From positions 1 through 64,000 of the forward strand of contig NZ_NBZW01000004.1 in NCBI RefSeq assembly GCF_002379085.1: DNA of 64,000 bases, read 5' to 3'. The DNA is from Polaromonas sp. AET17H-212 (GTDB lineage: Bacteria; Pseudomonadota; Gammaproteobacteria; Burkholderiales; Burkholderiaceae_C). Every line of letters starts with the position of its first letter. Position 1 is the stretch's first letter. The notes under the pieces were generated by a model. It made no database searches and was not told the DNA's origin. It was given only the letters and a program-made list of their open reading frames with translations. Below are positions 35,503 through 43,102 of the stretch, piece by piece. The position numbers were made by a program, and so were the translations under genes.

Positions 35503-37047
35503 ATGAAACCGATCTGGATTGTGGATGACGACCAGTCCATCCGGTTTGTGCTGGAAAAAGCCTTGCTGCGTGAAGGCCTGCCGACGCGCAGTTTCACCAA
35601 CCCGCGCGAGGTGCTCAGCGCACTGGAAAGTGCCACCGAAGAAGACGGACCGCAGATCCTGGTCAGCGACATCCGCATGCCCGGCGGCTCGGGCCTGGAC
35701 CTGCTCGAGAAGGTCAAGGAAAAACTGCCCGGCTTGCCGGTCATCATCATGACGGCCTTCTCCGATCTGGACAGCGCCGTGTCGGCCTTCCAGGGCGGTG
35801 CTTTCGAATACCTGCCCAAACCCTTCGACCTGCCCAAGGCGGTGGAGCTGATCCGCCGCGCCGTCGAGGAAAGCCAGCGTGAGGAAGTGGCCGAGGAACG
35901 CATGGCCGCCACGCCCGAAATGCTGGGCCAGGCGCCGGCCATGCAGGACGTGTTTCGCGCCATTGGCCGCCTGAGCCAGAGCATGGTGACGGTGATGATC
36001 ACCGGCGAGTCCGGTTCCGGCAAGGAACTGGTGGCGCGTGCGCTGCACAAACATTCACCGCGTGCCAACGGGCCGTTTGTGGCCATCAACACGGCCGCCA
36101 TCCCGAAAGACCTGCTCGAGTCCGAACTGTTCGGCCATGAGCGCGGCGCTTTCACCGGCGCGCAGACCATGCGCCGCGGCCGTTTCGAGCAGGCCGACGG
36201 TGGCACGCTGTTCCTCGACGAAATCGGCGACATGCCGTTTGACCTGCAGACGCGGCTGTTGCGCGTGCTCAGCGACGGCAATTTCTACCGCGTCGGCGGC
36301 CACAACGCCGTCAAGACCAATGTGCGCGTGATCGCCGCGACGCACCAGGACCTGGAGCAGCGCGTGAAGGAGGGCGGTTTCCGGGAAGATCTGTTCCACC
36401 GCCTCAACGTGATCCGCCTGCGCCTGCCGGCGCTGCGCGAGCGGCGCGAAGACGTGTTCATGCTGACGCGCCACTTTTTGCAGCAAAGCGCCAAGCAGCT
36501 CGGCGTGGAGCCCAAGCGCATCTCCGATGCGGCCCTGCAGCAACTGAGCACCTTCAGTTTTCCCGGCAATGTGCGCCAGCTCGAGAACATCTGCCACTGG
36601 CTGACCGTGATGGCGCCGGCCCAGGTCATCGAAGCCAAGGACCTGCCGCCCGAGGTGCTGGGAGCCGTGCCCGAACCGGGCAGGGCGCCGGTGCCCATCG
36701 AAGGCGGCACGGCGCCGCAGCGGCCTTTGTCCATGCCGGCCGAGTTGCCGCGGGCCGCCGCGCCTGACGCTGCGCATGCCGGCGCCGCGGTGCTGCCCGC
36801 AGAGGCGGGCAGCCAACCCATGGCTGCCAACGGCAGCAGCTGGGAAAGCGGGCTCGAGGCCGAAGCCATGGCCTTGCTGGCGACCGGGCGCAGCGACGTG
36901 TGGGATGTGCTGACCCGGCGCTTCGAGTCGAAGCTGATCCAGACGGCGCTGCTCAACACGCGCGGGCGCCGCATCGAAGCCGCGCAGAAGCTGGGCATAG
37001 GCCGCAACACCATCACGCGCAAGATCCAGGAGCTCAATCTGGAGTGA
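35503..37047 (+). CDS. ntrC: Nitrogen regulation response regulator NtrC
   Basis: A 514-residue sigma-54 activator. The receiver domain has phosphoacceptor Asp56 (VSDIRMPGGSG). The AAA+ domain (about 145-375) has Walker A GESGSGKE at 168-175, GAFTGA at 215-220 for sigma-54 contact, and GGTLFLDEIGD. The C-terminal Fis-type helix-turn-helix ends RRIEAAQKLGIGRNTITRKI. A long Pro/Ala-rich linker of about 70 residues separates AAA+ from the HTH. It should bind the two sites before glnA. Confidence 0.94.
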   Translation: MKPIWIVDDDQSIRFVLEKALLREGLPTRSFTNPREVLSALESATEEDGPQILVSDIRMPGGSGLDLLEKVKEKLPGLPVIIMTAFSDLDSAVSAFQGGAFEYLPKPFDLPKAVELIRRAVEESQREEVAEERMAATPEMLGQAPAMQDVFRAIGRLSQSMVTVMITGESGSGKELVARALHKHSPRANGPFVAINTAAIPKDLLESELFGHERGAFTGAQTMRRGRFEQADGGTLFLDEIGDMPFDLQTRLLRVLSDGNFYRVGGHNAVKTNVRVIAATHQDLEQRVKEGGFREDLFHRLNVIRLRLPALRERREDVFMLTRHFLQQSAKQLGVEPKRISDAALQQLSTFSFPGNVRQLENICHWLTVMAPAQVIEAKDLPPEVLGAVPEPGRAPVPIEGGTAPQRPLSMPAELPRAAAPDAAHAGAAVLPAEAGSQPMAANGSSWESGLEAEAMALLATGRSDVWDVLTRRFESKLIQTALLNTRGRRIEAAQKLGIGRNTITRKIQELNLE

Positions 37048-37048
37048 C

Positions 37049-37150
37049 TGGCCCCCACGGTCGCTCACTGCGTGTAGCTCCCTGCCCCCCGAGGGGGCCG
37101 CTGCGCCTGCGGGCCGGCAAAGCCGGACCCGCGGCCCCTGCTTGGTTGAA
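37049..37150 (+). repeat. Dispersed repeat, family A, full copy
   Basis: It starts cccccacggtcgctcactgc and holds several nested CG-rich inverted blocks (ccccccgagggggc, ccggcaaagccgg). It is the inverted partner of 30124-30240, with about one mismatch over 95 bp. Confidence 0.85.
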
Positions 37151-37204
37151 GAGGCGCTACCGTCGCTGACCGCATGGACGCCTCCCTTGATTTAAAGTCC
37201 TGCC

Positions 37205-37468
37205 ATGAGCCGCTTAGCACTGACCCGCGACAAGATCTACAAAACCGTGGCGCGCCAGCTGCATGGCCAGGTGCCGTGCTGGGTCTGCGGTGAACATGTG
37301 TTGCCGGCCGCTGCCACGCTGGAGCACATCCGGCCCCTGAGCGAAGGCGGCAACAGCCACGCGGAGAACCTGGCCATCAGCCATGAGGTCTGCAACGGCC
37401 AGCGGCATGCGCTGGGGAAGGTGGCCGAATCGGCGCAGTCTCCCGGGCAGGTGCAGCGCCGCTCGTAG
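37205..37468 (+). CDS. Small HNH endonuclease-type protein
   Basis: An 87-residue protein with an HNH signature: CWVC at 25-28, LEHIRPLSEGGNSHAENLAISHEVCN at about 39-64. The CxxC and a later Cys/His could bind a structural zinc, and H41 would be the catalytic His. HNH proteins nick or cut DNA. TAAAGT lies 6 nt before the ATG, suggesting a leaderless start; there is no Shine-Dalgarno sequence. It is a stand-alone gene between a repeat and exodeoxyribonuclease III. Confidence 0.8.
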   Translation: MSRLALTRDKIYKTVARQLHGQVPCWVCGEHVLPAAATLEHIRPLSEGGNSHAENLAISHEVCNGQRHALGKVAESAQSPGQVQRRS

Positions 37469-37509
37469 GCCAAAACGGGCTGCGCCCCTTTGCTGGTGGG
37501 TGCAGGTAG

Positions 37510-38301
37510 CTACGCTTTAGATAGCAAATCGAACTCGGCAATCACCGGCACATGGTCGCTGGGCCGTTCGTTTTTGCGCGGCAGCTTGTCGATCACGCAG
37601 CTCTTCACGGCGGGTTTGAGCGTGTCGCTGATCAGGATGTAGTCAATGCGCAGGCCGCGGTTGCGGCGGAAGGCGAACTCGCGGTAGTCCCACCACGAGT
37701 AACTTTTCTCCGGCTGCTCGAACAGCCGGAAAGCATCGTGCAGGCCCAGCCCCAGCAGCCCTTTCAGGTGCTCGCGCTCTTCGGTCGTGTGGTGGATGGT
37801 TTCGCGCAGGCCCTCGGCGTCATAGGTGTCGCGGTCGTCCATCGTGATGTTGAAGTCACCCACCACCACCAGCCTGGGGTGGGCCGCGAGTTCAGCCTTG
37901 AGCCAGGTGCGCAGGCCGTCCAGCCAGCGCAGCTTGTACTCGAACTTGTCGGTGCCGGGCGCCTGGCCGTTGACGAAATAGCCATTGACCAGCCGCAACT
38001 CGCCTTGCGGCGTGTCCAGCGTCGCGGCAATCACGCGCGACTGCTCGTCGCTGAACCCGTTGATGTTTTTGACGATGTCCCGAGGCGGTGTGCGGCTCAG
38101 GATGGCCACGCCGTTGTAGGTCTTCTGCCCGAAGACGGCGCACTGGTAACCGGCAGCCGCCAAAGCCTCCAGTGGAAACTTGTCGTCGCTGAGCTTGAGT
38201 TCCTGCAGGCACAAGGCATCCACCGGGTTGGCGGCCAGCCAGTCGAGCACCTGCGGCAGGCGCACCGCGAGCGAGTTTACATTCCAGGTCGCGATTTTCA
38301 T
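37510..38301 (-). CDS. xth: Exodeoxyribonuclease III
   Basis: A 263-residue protein of the AP endonuclease/exonuclease III family: MKIATWNVNSL at the start, CLQELKL with the metal-binding Glu, GDFNITMDDRD, and the C-terminal SDHVPVIAEFD with the catalytic His. It cuts DNA at abasic sites and degrades 3' ends. The last codons (DLLSKA) overlap a family-B repeat core at 37507-37529, and a full family-B repeat lies at its start. It is convergent with the HNH gene. Confidence 0.93.
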   Translation of the reverse strand: MKIATWNVNSLAVRLPQVLDWLAANPVDALCLQELKLSDDKFPLEALAAAGYQCAVFGQKTYNGVAILSRTPPRDIVKNINGFSDEQSRVIAATLDTPQGELRLVNGYFVNGQAPGTDKFEYKLRWLDGLRTWLKAELAAHPRLVVVGDFNITMDDRDTYDAEGLRETIHHTTEEREHLKGLLGLGLHDAFRLFEQPEKSYSWWDYREFAFRRNRGLRIDYILISDTLKPAVKSCVIDKLPRKNERPSDHVPVIAEFDLLSKA

Positions 38302-38360
38302 GCTTTTTGTGTTCCAGCCCTTTGAATACGGGCGTGCGTAGCTATCAAATATGGAGCAAT
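38301..38360 (-). repeat. Dispersed repeat, family B, copy
   Basis: On the minus strand: gctccatatttGATAGCtacgc, then cGGGCtggaac. It spans the gap between xth and the DUF4337 gene, overlapping the last codons of the latter. Confidence 0.7.
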
Positions 38361-38929
38361 GCCAGGGCGCCTACCAGCAGGCCCACGCCGGCGAGTGCGA
38401 ACATGCCGTACTCCAGCCACTTCTTGCGCGTCAGCAGGGCGATTGCCGCCAGGGCGATAGACACCTGCAGCACGGTGGTCGCTTGCGCCCAGCGGTGATG
38501 GAGGTGCATTTGTTCGTCGGACGACTTGTCCCAGGCGGTCGCCTCGGATTCGAGTTTTTCGGCGACCGCCTTGATCTCGTTTTTCTCGCTTTCGTAGCGG
38601 TCAATCTTGCCCTGGTAGGCGACCTTCTTGTCGTCAGGCGCCAGGTCGCGCGCAAATTCGGCCAGCGATTGCTTGGTGCTTTTGGACTGAAAGTAATTCC
38701 ATTGGTTCGACGCTTCGGTCTTCTTGATCGCTGCGTTGTTTTTATACAGGCCCGCGTTGGCCTGGGTGGCCCCGCCCATGTAGGAAAAAATGGCACCGAC
38801 GGTGGCAATGATGGCCGTCACCACGGCGATCTGCGCGATCATGCCGCCGCCTTTGTCGTGCCCGCCCTGCGCGGCGTGCTCCAGTTCGTGGTCGTGCGGC
38901 CCATGCACGTGAAATCCTGCTCCTGACAT
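38345..38929 (-). CDS. DUF4337 family membrane protein
   Basis: A 194-residue protein. The His-rich N-terminus (HVHGPHDHELEHAAQGGHDKG) precedes one membrane helix (about 30-50), a soluble helical middle (SNQWNYFQSKSTKQSLAEFA is typical of DUF4337), and two C-terminal helices. The family is uncharacterised. The ATG at 38929 is 1 nt past the folA stop, so it is the last gene of the thyA-fosX-folA string. The 3' end runs into a dispersed repeat. Confidence 0.8.
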   Translation of the reverse strand: MSGAGFHVHGPHDHELEHAAQGGHDKGGGMIAQIAVVTAIIATVGAIFSYMGGATQANAGLYKNNAAIKKTEASNQWNYFQSKSTKQSLAEFARDLAPDDKKVAYQGKIDRYESEKNEIKAVAEKLESEATAWDKSSDEQMHLHHRWAQATTVLQVSIALAAIALLTRKKWLEYGMFALAGVGLLVGALALLHI

Positions 38930-38930
38930 A

Positions 38931-39434
38931 TCAAGTTTTCCTTTGTTTGTTGTAAGTGATGAAACTGAACTTCAGGCCGGTTGGCGACGTGTGGTCATCT
39001 CTGGCGGTTTCCGCCCATGCCGGGCCCAGCACCGGCGCCAGGGCATCCCCTGCAAAGTCCTGCGCAATCTCGGTGACCTCGGCGCGGCTGGCCAGCGGCT
39101 CGGCCTGCGCATAGATCTGCGCACCACCGATGATCCAGGCCTCGGGCGCCGGTCCGGCCAGCTGCAGGGCTTCTTCGAGGCTTCCGGCGCGCTGCGCGCC
39201 TTCGGCCTGCCAGTCCGCTTGCCGCGTGATCACGATGTTGGTCCGCCCCGGCAGCGGACGGAATTTCGGCGGCAGCGAGTCCCAGGTCTTGCGGCCCATG
39301 AGAACCGGACAGCCCTGGGTCAGCTGCTTGAAGTGCGCCAGGTCTTCCGGCAGATGCCAGGGCATGACGCCGTCCTTGCCGATCACGCCGTTGGCCGCGC
39401 GGGCGTAGATGAGGTTGATGCGGGGAGAGGTCAT
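38931..39434 (-). CDS. folA: Dihydrofolate reductase
   Basis: A 167-residue enzyme with the DHFR motifs: ANGVIGKDGVMPWHLPEDLAHFK near the N-terminus (catalytic Asp in PEDL), MGRKTWDSLP, and WIIGGAQIYAQA. It reduces dihydrofolate, made by ThyA upstream, to tetrahydrofolate. Its ATG overlaps the stop of the FosX-like gene (ATGA), so translation is coupled. The size is normal. Confidence 0.95.
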   Translation of the reverse strand: MTSPRINLIYARAANGVIGKDGVMPWHLPEDLAHFKQLTQGCPVLMGRKTWDSLPPKFRPLPGRTNIVITRQADWQAEGAQRAGSLEEALQLAGPAPEAWIIGGAQIYAQAEPLASRAEVTEIAQDFAGDALAPVLGPAWAETARDDHTSPTGLKFSFITYNKQRKT

Positions 39435-39835
39435 GAGTTGTACTGCCTGAGCCGTTCTTCAAGTGTTCCTGTGTGCAGCTCAAACAGGTGGTTGTCGAAA
39501 TCGTAAAAATAAAGCGATTGGCCCTCCCCGGGGACGCGCGGCCTGGCCGGACGAACCTCCGCGCCTATGGCGCGCAGCCGGGTTTCAAAGCCGGGCAGCT
39601 CGCTTGCTTCCACCTTCCATGCCAGGTGCCGGTAGCTGCGCTCGGCCGGTGGGTCGCCCTCCATGGCTACCAGCCAGGTGTCGCCAAGCATGAAAAATTT
39701 TTCCCGTGACAGCGAAAAATTCCTGGCCTTGCTGTCGTAGACCTCTTTCGCACCCAGGCCCTCGCAAAGAAACAGTGCCATACGATCAAGGTCTCGCACA
39801 ATGAAGGTGATGTGGCTGACGCCCTGGACAGGCAT
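39431..39835 (-). CDS. FosX-like fosfomycin hydrolase (VOC superfamily)
   Basis: A 134-residue VOC metalloenzyme. It matches the FosX pattern closely: SHITFIVRDL at the start, REKFFMLGDTW, EGDPPAERSYRHLAW, and EGQSLYFYDFDNHLFELHTGTLEERLRQY at the end. Metal ligands would be H8, H70 and E119. The Glu at 45 (SREKFF) corresponds by my alignment to the catalytic base that activates water in FosX. It would add water to the fosfomycin epoxide, or act on a natural epoxide. It sits between thyA and folA, coupled to folA. Confidence 0.85.
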   Translation of the reverse strand: MPVQGVSHITFIVRDLDRMALFLCEGLGAKEVYDSKARNFSLSREKFFMLGDTWLVAMEGDPPAERSYRHLAWKVEASELPGFETRLRAIGAEVRPARPRVPGEGQSLYFYDFDNHLFELHTGTLEERLRQYNS

Positions 39836-39843
39836 AAACGTCC

Positions 39844-40677
39844 CTATACCGCGACAGGCGCCTTGATCGCCGGATGGTGTTCGTACTCGAGGAACTCGAA
39901 GTCTTCGAACTCGTAATCGAAGATCGAAGCGGGCTTGCGCTTGATGTTGAGCGTCGGGTAGGGGAAGGGTGCGCGGCTCAGTTGCAGCGCCACCTGCTCG
40001 GCGTGGTTGCTGTAGATGTGGCAGTCGCCGCCGGTCCAGATGAAATCGCCGACGTCCAGGTCGCACTGCTGCGCCACCATGTGGGTCAGCAGGGCGTAGC
40101 TGGCGATGTTGAAGGGCACGCCGAGGAAAATGTCGGCGCTGCGCTGGTAGAGCTGGCAGCTGAGCTTGCCCTTGCCGCCCGGCTCGGTGGCCGGGGCCAC
40201 GTAAAACTGGAAAAACGCATGGCAGGGCATCAGCGCCATCTTCGACAGATCGGCCACGTTCCAGGCGCTGACGATGATGCGGCGCGAGTCGGGGTTGGTT
40301 TTCAGGGTCTGGATGACTTCGGCGATCTGGTCGATGTGGCCGCCGTCCGGCGTGGGCCAGCTGCGCCACTGCACGCCGTAGACCGGGCCCAGGCTACCGT
40401 CTTCGCGCGCCCACTCGTCCCAGATGGTGACGCCGCGGGCCTTCAGCCAGTTGTTGTCGCTCGACCCTTGCAGAAACCACAGCAGTTCGTGCACGATGGA
40501 CTTGAGGTGGACCTTCTTGGTGGTCACCAGCGGGAAGCCTTCGTTGAGGTCAAAACGCATCTGGTAGCCGAACACGCTTTTGGTGCCGGTGCCGGTGCGG
40601 TCGGCCTTGAACACGCCATGGGTGTCCACATGGCGCATGAAATGCTCGTACTGGGAGCGGATAGGGCGGGGCGACAC
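39844..40677 (-). CDS. thyA: Thymidylate synthase
   Basis: A 277-residue Thy[12 protein letters not shown] near the start, [10 protein letters not shown], and the catalytic Cys in [11 protein letters not shown] dUMP-binding Asn/Tyr segment (HIYSNH) follows. It makes dTMP with methylene-tetrahydrofolate, yielding dihydrofolate for FolA. I choose GTG at 40677 because ggag lies 9 nt upstream and the N-terminus fits the family; an ATG frame extends to 40725 but overlaps ccdB. The start is 1 nt after the ccdB stop. Confidence 0.94.
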   Translation of the reverse strand: MSPRPIRSQYEHFMRHVDTHGVFKADRTGTGTKSVFGYQMRFDLNEGFPLVTTKKVHLKSIVHELLWFLQGSSDNNWLKARGVTIWDEWAREDGSLGPVYGVQWRSWPTPDGGHIDQIAEVIQTLKTNPDSRRIIVSAWNVADLSKMALMPCHAFFQFYVAPATEPGGKGKLSCQLYQRSADIFLGVPFNIASYALLTHMVAQQCDLDVGDFIWTGGDCHIYSNHAEQVALQLSRAPFPYPTLNIKRKPASIFDYEFEDFEFLEYEHHPAIKAPVAV

Positions 40678-40678
40678 G

Positions 40679-40993
40679 TTAATAAGCTCCAAAAAGGCAG
40701 TCCATGGCGGCAACGATGAGTTCACTCTGGTCTTGCAGACCGGTAACGCGTTTTTTCAATTCCCGCGCCGGAAACGCGGCGAGAGCGGCGGTGTCCAGTA
40801 CCACCACTTTACCGTCGACTTCGAATACCGGGTTCAAGTCACGCATGGGATGCGGGTACTGCGCGGCTGGACGCATGGGGATGACAACGCGTGAATCCAG
40901 ACTGTTGATGTAATCGTTCTGGACATCCAGCAGAAAGGGCGCGATCTTACGCCGCGTGGCATCGGGGTTGGCATAAACATCGTAACGTGCCAT
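40679..40993 (-). CDS. ccdB: CcdB-type gyrase-poisoning toxin
   Basis: A 104-residue toxin. It starts [11 protein letters not shown] and has [27 protein letters not shown] and the C-terminal [12 protein letters not shown] pattern of CcdB. CcdB traps DNA gyrase. It follows the antitoxin gene ccdA by 2 nt. thyA begins 1 nt past its stop, so the ccdAB promoter could read into thyA. The longer frame to 41086 is antisense to nothing useful and is a shadow of ccdA. Confidence 0.9.
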   Translation of the reverse strand: MARYDVYANPDATRRKIAPFLLDVQNDYINSLDSRVVIPMRPAAQYPHPMRDLNPVFEVDGKVVVLDTAALAAFPARELKKRVTGLQDQSELIVAAMDCLFGAY

Positions 40994-40995
40994 CG

Positions 40996-41235
40996 CTAGA
41001 AGGTCCGGTAGTTCGCCAGCGGCAGGCCTTCCCTGGCGATGCGTGCGTTGTACTCCGCGACGGCCTCCCGGTTTTCCTCGTTCCATTGCTCCCAGTAACG
41101 GCGTCGCACCTCGGCGGCCAGCAACGTGTCAACGGTCTGGGAAACATTCATGCCCATCTCGCGCGCCATTTCCAGCACCTTGGCGTTGAGCGACAGGTTG
41201 GTGGCCTTTTTGGCCGCGTTGTCAAATTTCAGCAT
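40996..41235 (-). CDS. ccdA: CcdA-type antitoxin
   Basis: A 79-residue protein: a ribbon-helix-helix N-terminal part (KKATNLSLNAKVLEMAREMGMNVSQTVD) and a disordered C-terminal tail (WEQWNEENREAVAEYNARIAREGLPL) that wraps the toxin, as in CcdA. ggag lies about 9-12 nt before the ATG. A palindrome with TATAAT is 20-38 bp upstream, so it should repress its own operon. Confidence 0.9.
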   Translation of the reverse strand: MLKFDNAAKKATNLSLNAKVLEMAREMGMNVSQTVDTLLAAEVRRRYWEQWNEENREAVAEYNARIAREGLPLANYRTF

Positions 41236-41254
41236 GGCGCATCTCCATGAGTCA

Positions 41255-41273
41255 TGCGCATATTATATGCGCA
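41255..41273 (-). promoter_or_regulatory. ccdAB operator-promoter
   Basis: A perfect 9-bp inverted repeat with one central base, tgcgcatat-t-atatgcgca. On the minus strand it contains TATAAT (41262-41267). A weak -35, TGAACC, lies at 41286-41291 with 18-bp spacing. It overlaps the 3' end of the upstream oxidase gene. CcdA binding here would block RNA polymerase. Confidence 0.75.
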
Positions 41274-42675
41274 GCACCCGCCCGGGGTTCATCAGGTTGT
41301 CGGGGTCCAGGCCGCGCTTGATGGCCCGCATCAGGCCAAGGGCCACCGGCGATTTGTGCTTTTCGAGCTTGTCGAGTTTGAGGCTGCCGACGCCGTGTTC
41401 GGCCGAGATCGAGCCGCCGAAGGCCTGCACCGAGTCGTAGACCAGGGCGTTGACGTTTTCTTCCTGGTCGCGCAGAAACGCGGCCGCATCGCCGTCGGCC
41501 GGGGCCTGCACGTTGTAGTGCAGGTTGCCGTCACCGAGGTGGCCGAAGTTGACGAGGCGCACGCCCGGGATGGCTTTTTCGAGCAACTGGTCGGTGACGC
41601 GCACAAACTCGGGAATCAGCGAGACCGGCACCGAGATGTCGTGTTTGATGTTCAGGCCCTCTTCGGCCTGCGCCAGCGGGATGCTTTCGCGCACGTGCCA
41701 GAGCTGGTGCGCCTGCTGCAGGTTTTCCGCGACCACGGCATCGGTGACGCAACCGTCTTCCATGGCGGTTTCCAGCAGGCGCTCGAACTGCTCGCGCGCA
41801 TGGCTTTCCGACTTGTGGTCGGAATTTTCCAGCAGCACGCAAAATGCCGTGTCCTCGTACAGCGGCACGCGCTGCTGCTTGAAGTGTTTGGCCACCAGGC
41901 CGAGCGCAAACTGGCCCATGACTTCAAACCCGGTCAGGCCCGCGCCCAGGTGGCGGTGCGCCAGCCCGAGCAGGGTGACGGCGTCCTCCATCGACGGCAC
42001 GGCCGCCCAGGCGGTGAGCTGCGCGGCCGGCATGGGATAGAGCTTCATGGTCGCGGCCGTGATGATGCCCAGCGTGCCTTCGCTGCCGATGAACAGGTCG
42101 CGCAGGTCGTAGCCGGTGTTGTCCTTGCGCAGGCCGGACAGGCCTTCCCAGACCTCGCCTTGCGCGGTGACCACTTCCAGCCCGAGGCAGAGGTCGCGTG
42201 CATTGCCGTAACGCACGACCTGCGTGCCGCCGGCGTTGCTGCCCAGGTTGCCGCCAATCGTGCAGCTGCCTTCGGCGGCCAGGCTCAGCGGAAACAGGAA
42301 GCCGGCTTTCTCGGCGGTTTCCTGCAGGGTCTGCAAGATGCACCCGGCTTCGACCGTCATGCTCAGGTTGGCGCTGTCGATGGCGCGCACCGCGTTCATG
42401 CGCTGCAGGCTCAGCACCACCTGGCGGCCGGAGGCGTCGGGTGTCGAGCCCCCGACCAGGCCGGTGTTGCCGCCCTGCGGCACCATGGACACACCGGCCG
42501 CGGCGCAGGCCCGGACGACGGCCGCCACCTGCGCCGTATTGGCCGGGCGAACCACGGCCAGCGCCTTGCCGCGCGCGCGTTTGCGCCAGTCCAGCTCCCA
42601 GGCCGAGAGGTCGCCCGCGGTCAGCACATGGGCGTCGCCGACGATGGCGCGCAAGGCATCGAGAATTTTTTCCAT
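41263..42675 (-). CDS. FAD-binding oxidase (D-2-hydroxyglutarate/lactate dehydrogenase family)
   Basis: A 470-residue PCMH-type FAD oxidoreductase: VVPQGGNTGLVGGSTPD binds FAD, GGNLGSNAGGTQVVRYGN follows, and the C-terminal domain has NFGHLGDGNLHYN and EHGVGSLK with metal-binding His. This is the GlcD/D2HGDH/Dld2 family, which oxidises D-2-hydroxyacids, probably with electron transfer flavoprotein as acceptor. The exact substrate cannot be fixed. DUF2069 lies just upstream by 7 nt and ccdAB just downstream. Confidence 0.88.
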   Translation of the reverse strand: MEKILDALRAIVGDAHVLTAGDLSAWELDWRKRARGKALAVVRPANTAQVAAVVRACAAAGVSMVPQGGNTGLVGGSTPDASGRQVVLSLQRMNAVRAIDSANLSMTVEAGCILQTLQETAEKAGFLFPLSLAAEGSCTIGGNLGSNAGGTQVVRYGNARDLCLGLEVVTAQGEVWEGLSGLRKDNTGYDLRDLFIGSEGTLGIITAATMKLYPMPAAQLTAWAAVPSMEDAVTLLGLAHRHLGAGLTGFEVMGQFALGLVAKHFKQQRVPLYEDTAFCVLLENSDHKSESHAREQFERLLETAMEDGCVTDAVVAENLQQAHQLWHVRESIPLAQAEEGLNIKHDISVPVSLIPEFVRVTDQLLEKAIPGVRLVNFGHLGDGNLHYNVQAPADGDAAAFLRDQEENVNALVYDSVQAFGGSISAEHGVGSLKLDKLEKHKSPVALGLMRAIKRGLDPDNLMNPGRVLRI

Positions 42676-42682
42676 AGGTGGG

Positions 42683-43069
42683 TCAGGCAGCAGGTTGAAT
42701 GGTTTTTACGCCGTTTTTCAGGCGGATGCGCACATGCAGGGCGCAGGCGGTGAACAGCAGCAGGCACAGCACGACTTCGGCCATCGCCAGGTAATTGCCG
42801 GGCGGCTTGTCGCTCCAGGCGCGCACCGCGCCTTCGGTGAAATACAGCCAGACCATCAGGCTGAGCCAGCGGTAGGTGTACATGCGGTTTTTCAGCAGGC
42901 CGGCCAGCGGAAAACACAGCGGCAGCACCTTCAGGGCCAGCAGCGAGCCGCCCGGCCGCAGCGGCGCCAGCCACATCTCCCAGGCTAGGCCGAGAATGAT
43001 CAGGGCGGCCAGGCTGCCCACTGCCAGCCAGCGTGTGGCGTCTATCTGTGTTGTTTTGTCGATGGTCAT
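42683..43069 (-). CDS. DUF2069 family membrane protein
   Basis: A 128-residue protein with four hydrophobic segments. The segment LKVLPLCFPLAGLLKNRMYTYRWLSLMVWLYFTEGAVRA is diagnostic of DUF2069. The function is unknown. In related bacteria it is often found between wrbA and yihY; here yihY is divergent and wrbA is missing. It is 7 nt upstream of the FAD oxidase, with which it may be co-transcribed. Confidence 0.88.
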   Translation of the reverse strand: MTIDKTTQIDATRWLAVGSLAALIILGLAWEMWLAPLRPGGSLLALKVLPLCFPLAGLLKNRMYTYRWLSLMVWLYFTEGAVRAWSDKPPGNYLAMAEVVLCLLLFTACALHVRIRLKNGVKTIQPAA

Positions 43070-43102
43070 GTTGATGCTTGTGTCGATGGCATGATACCGG
43101 GG

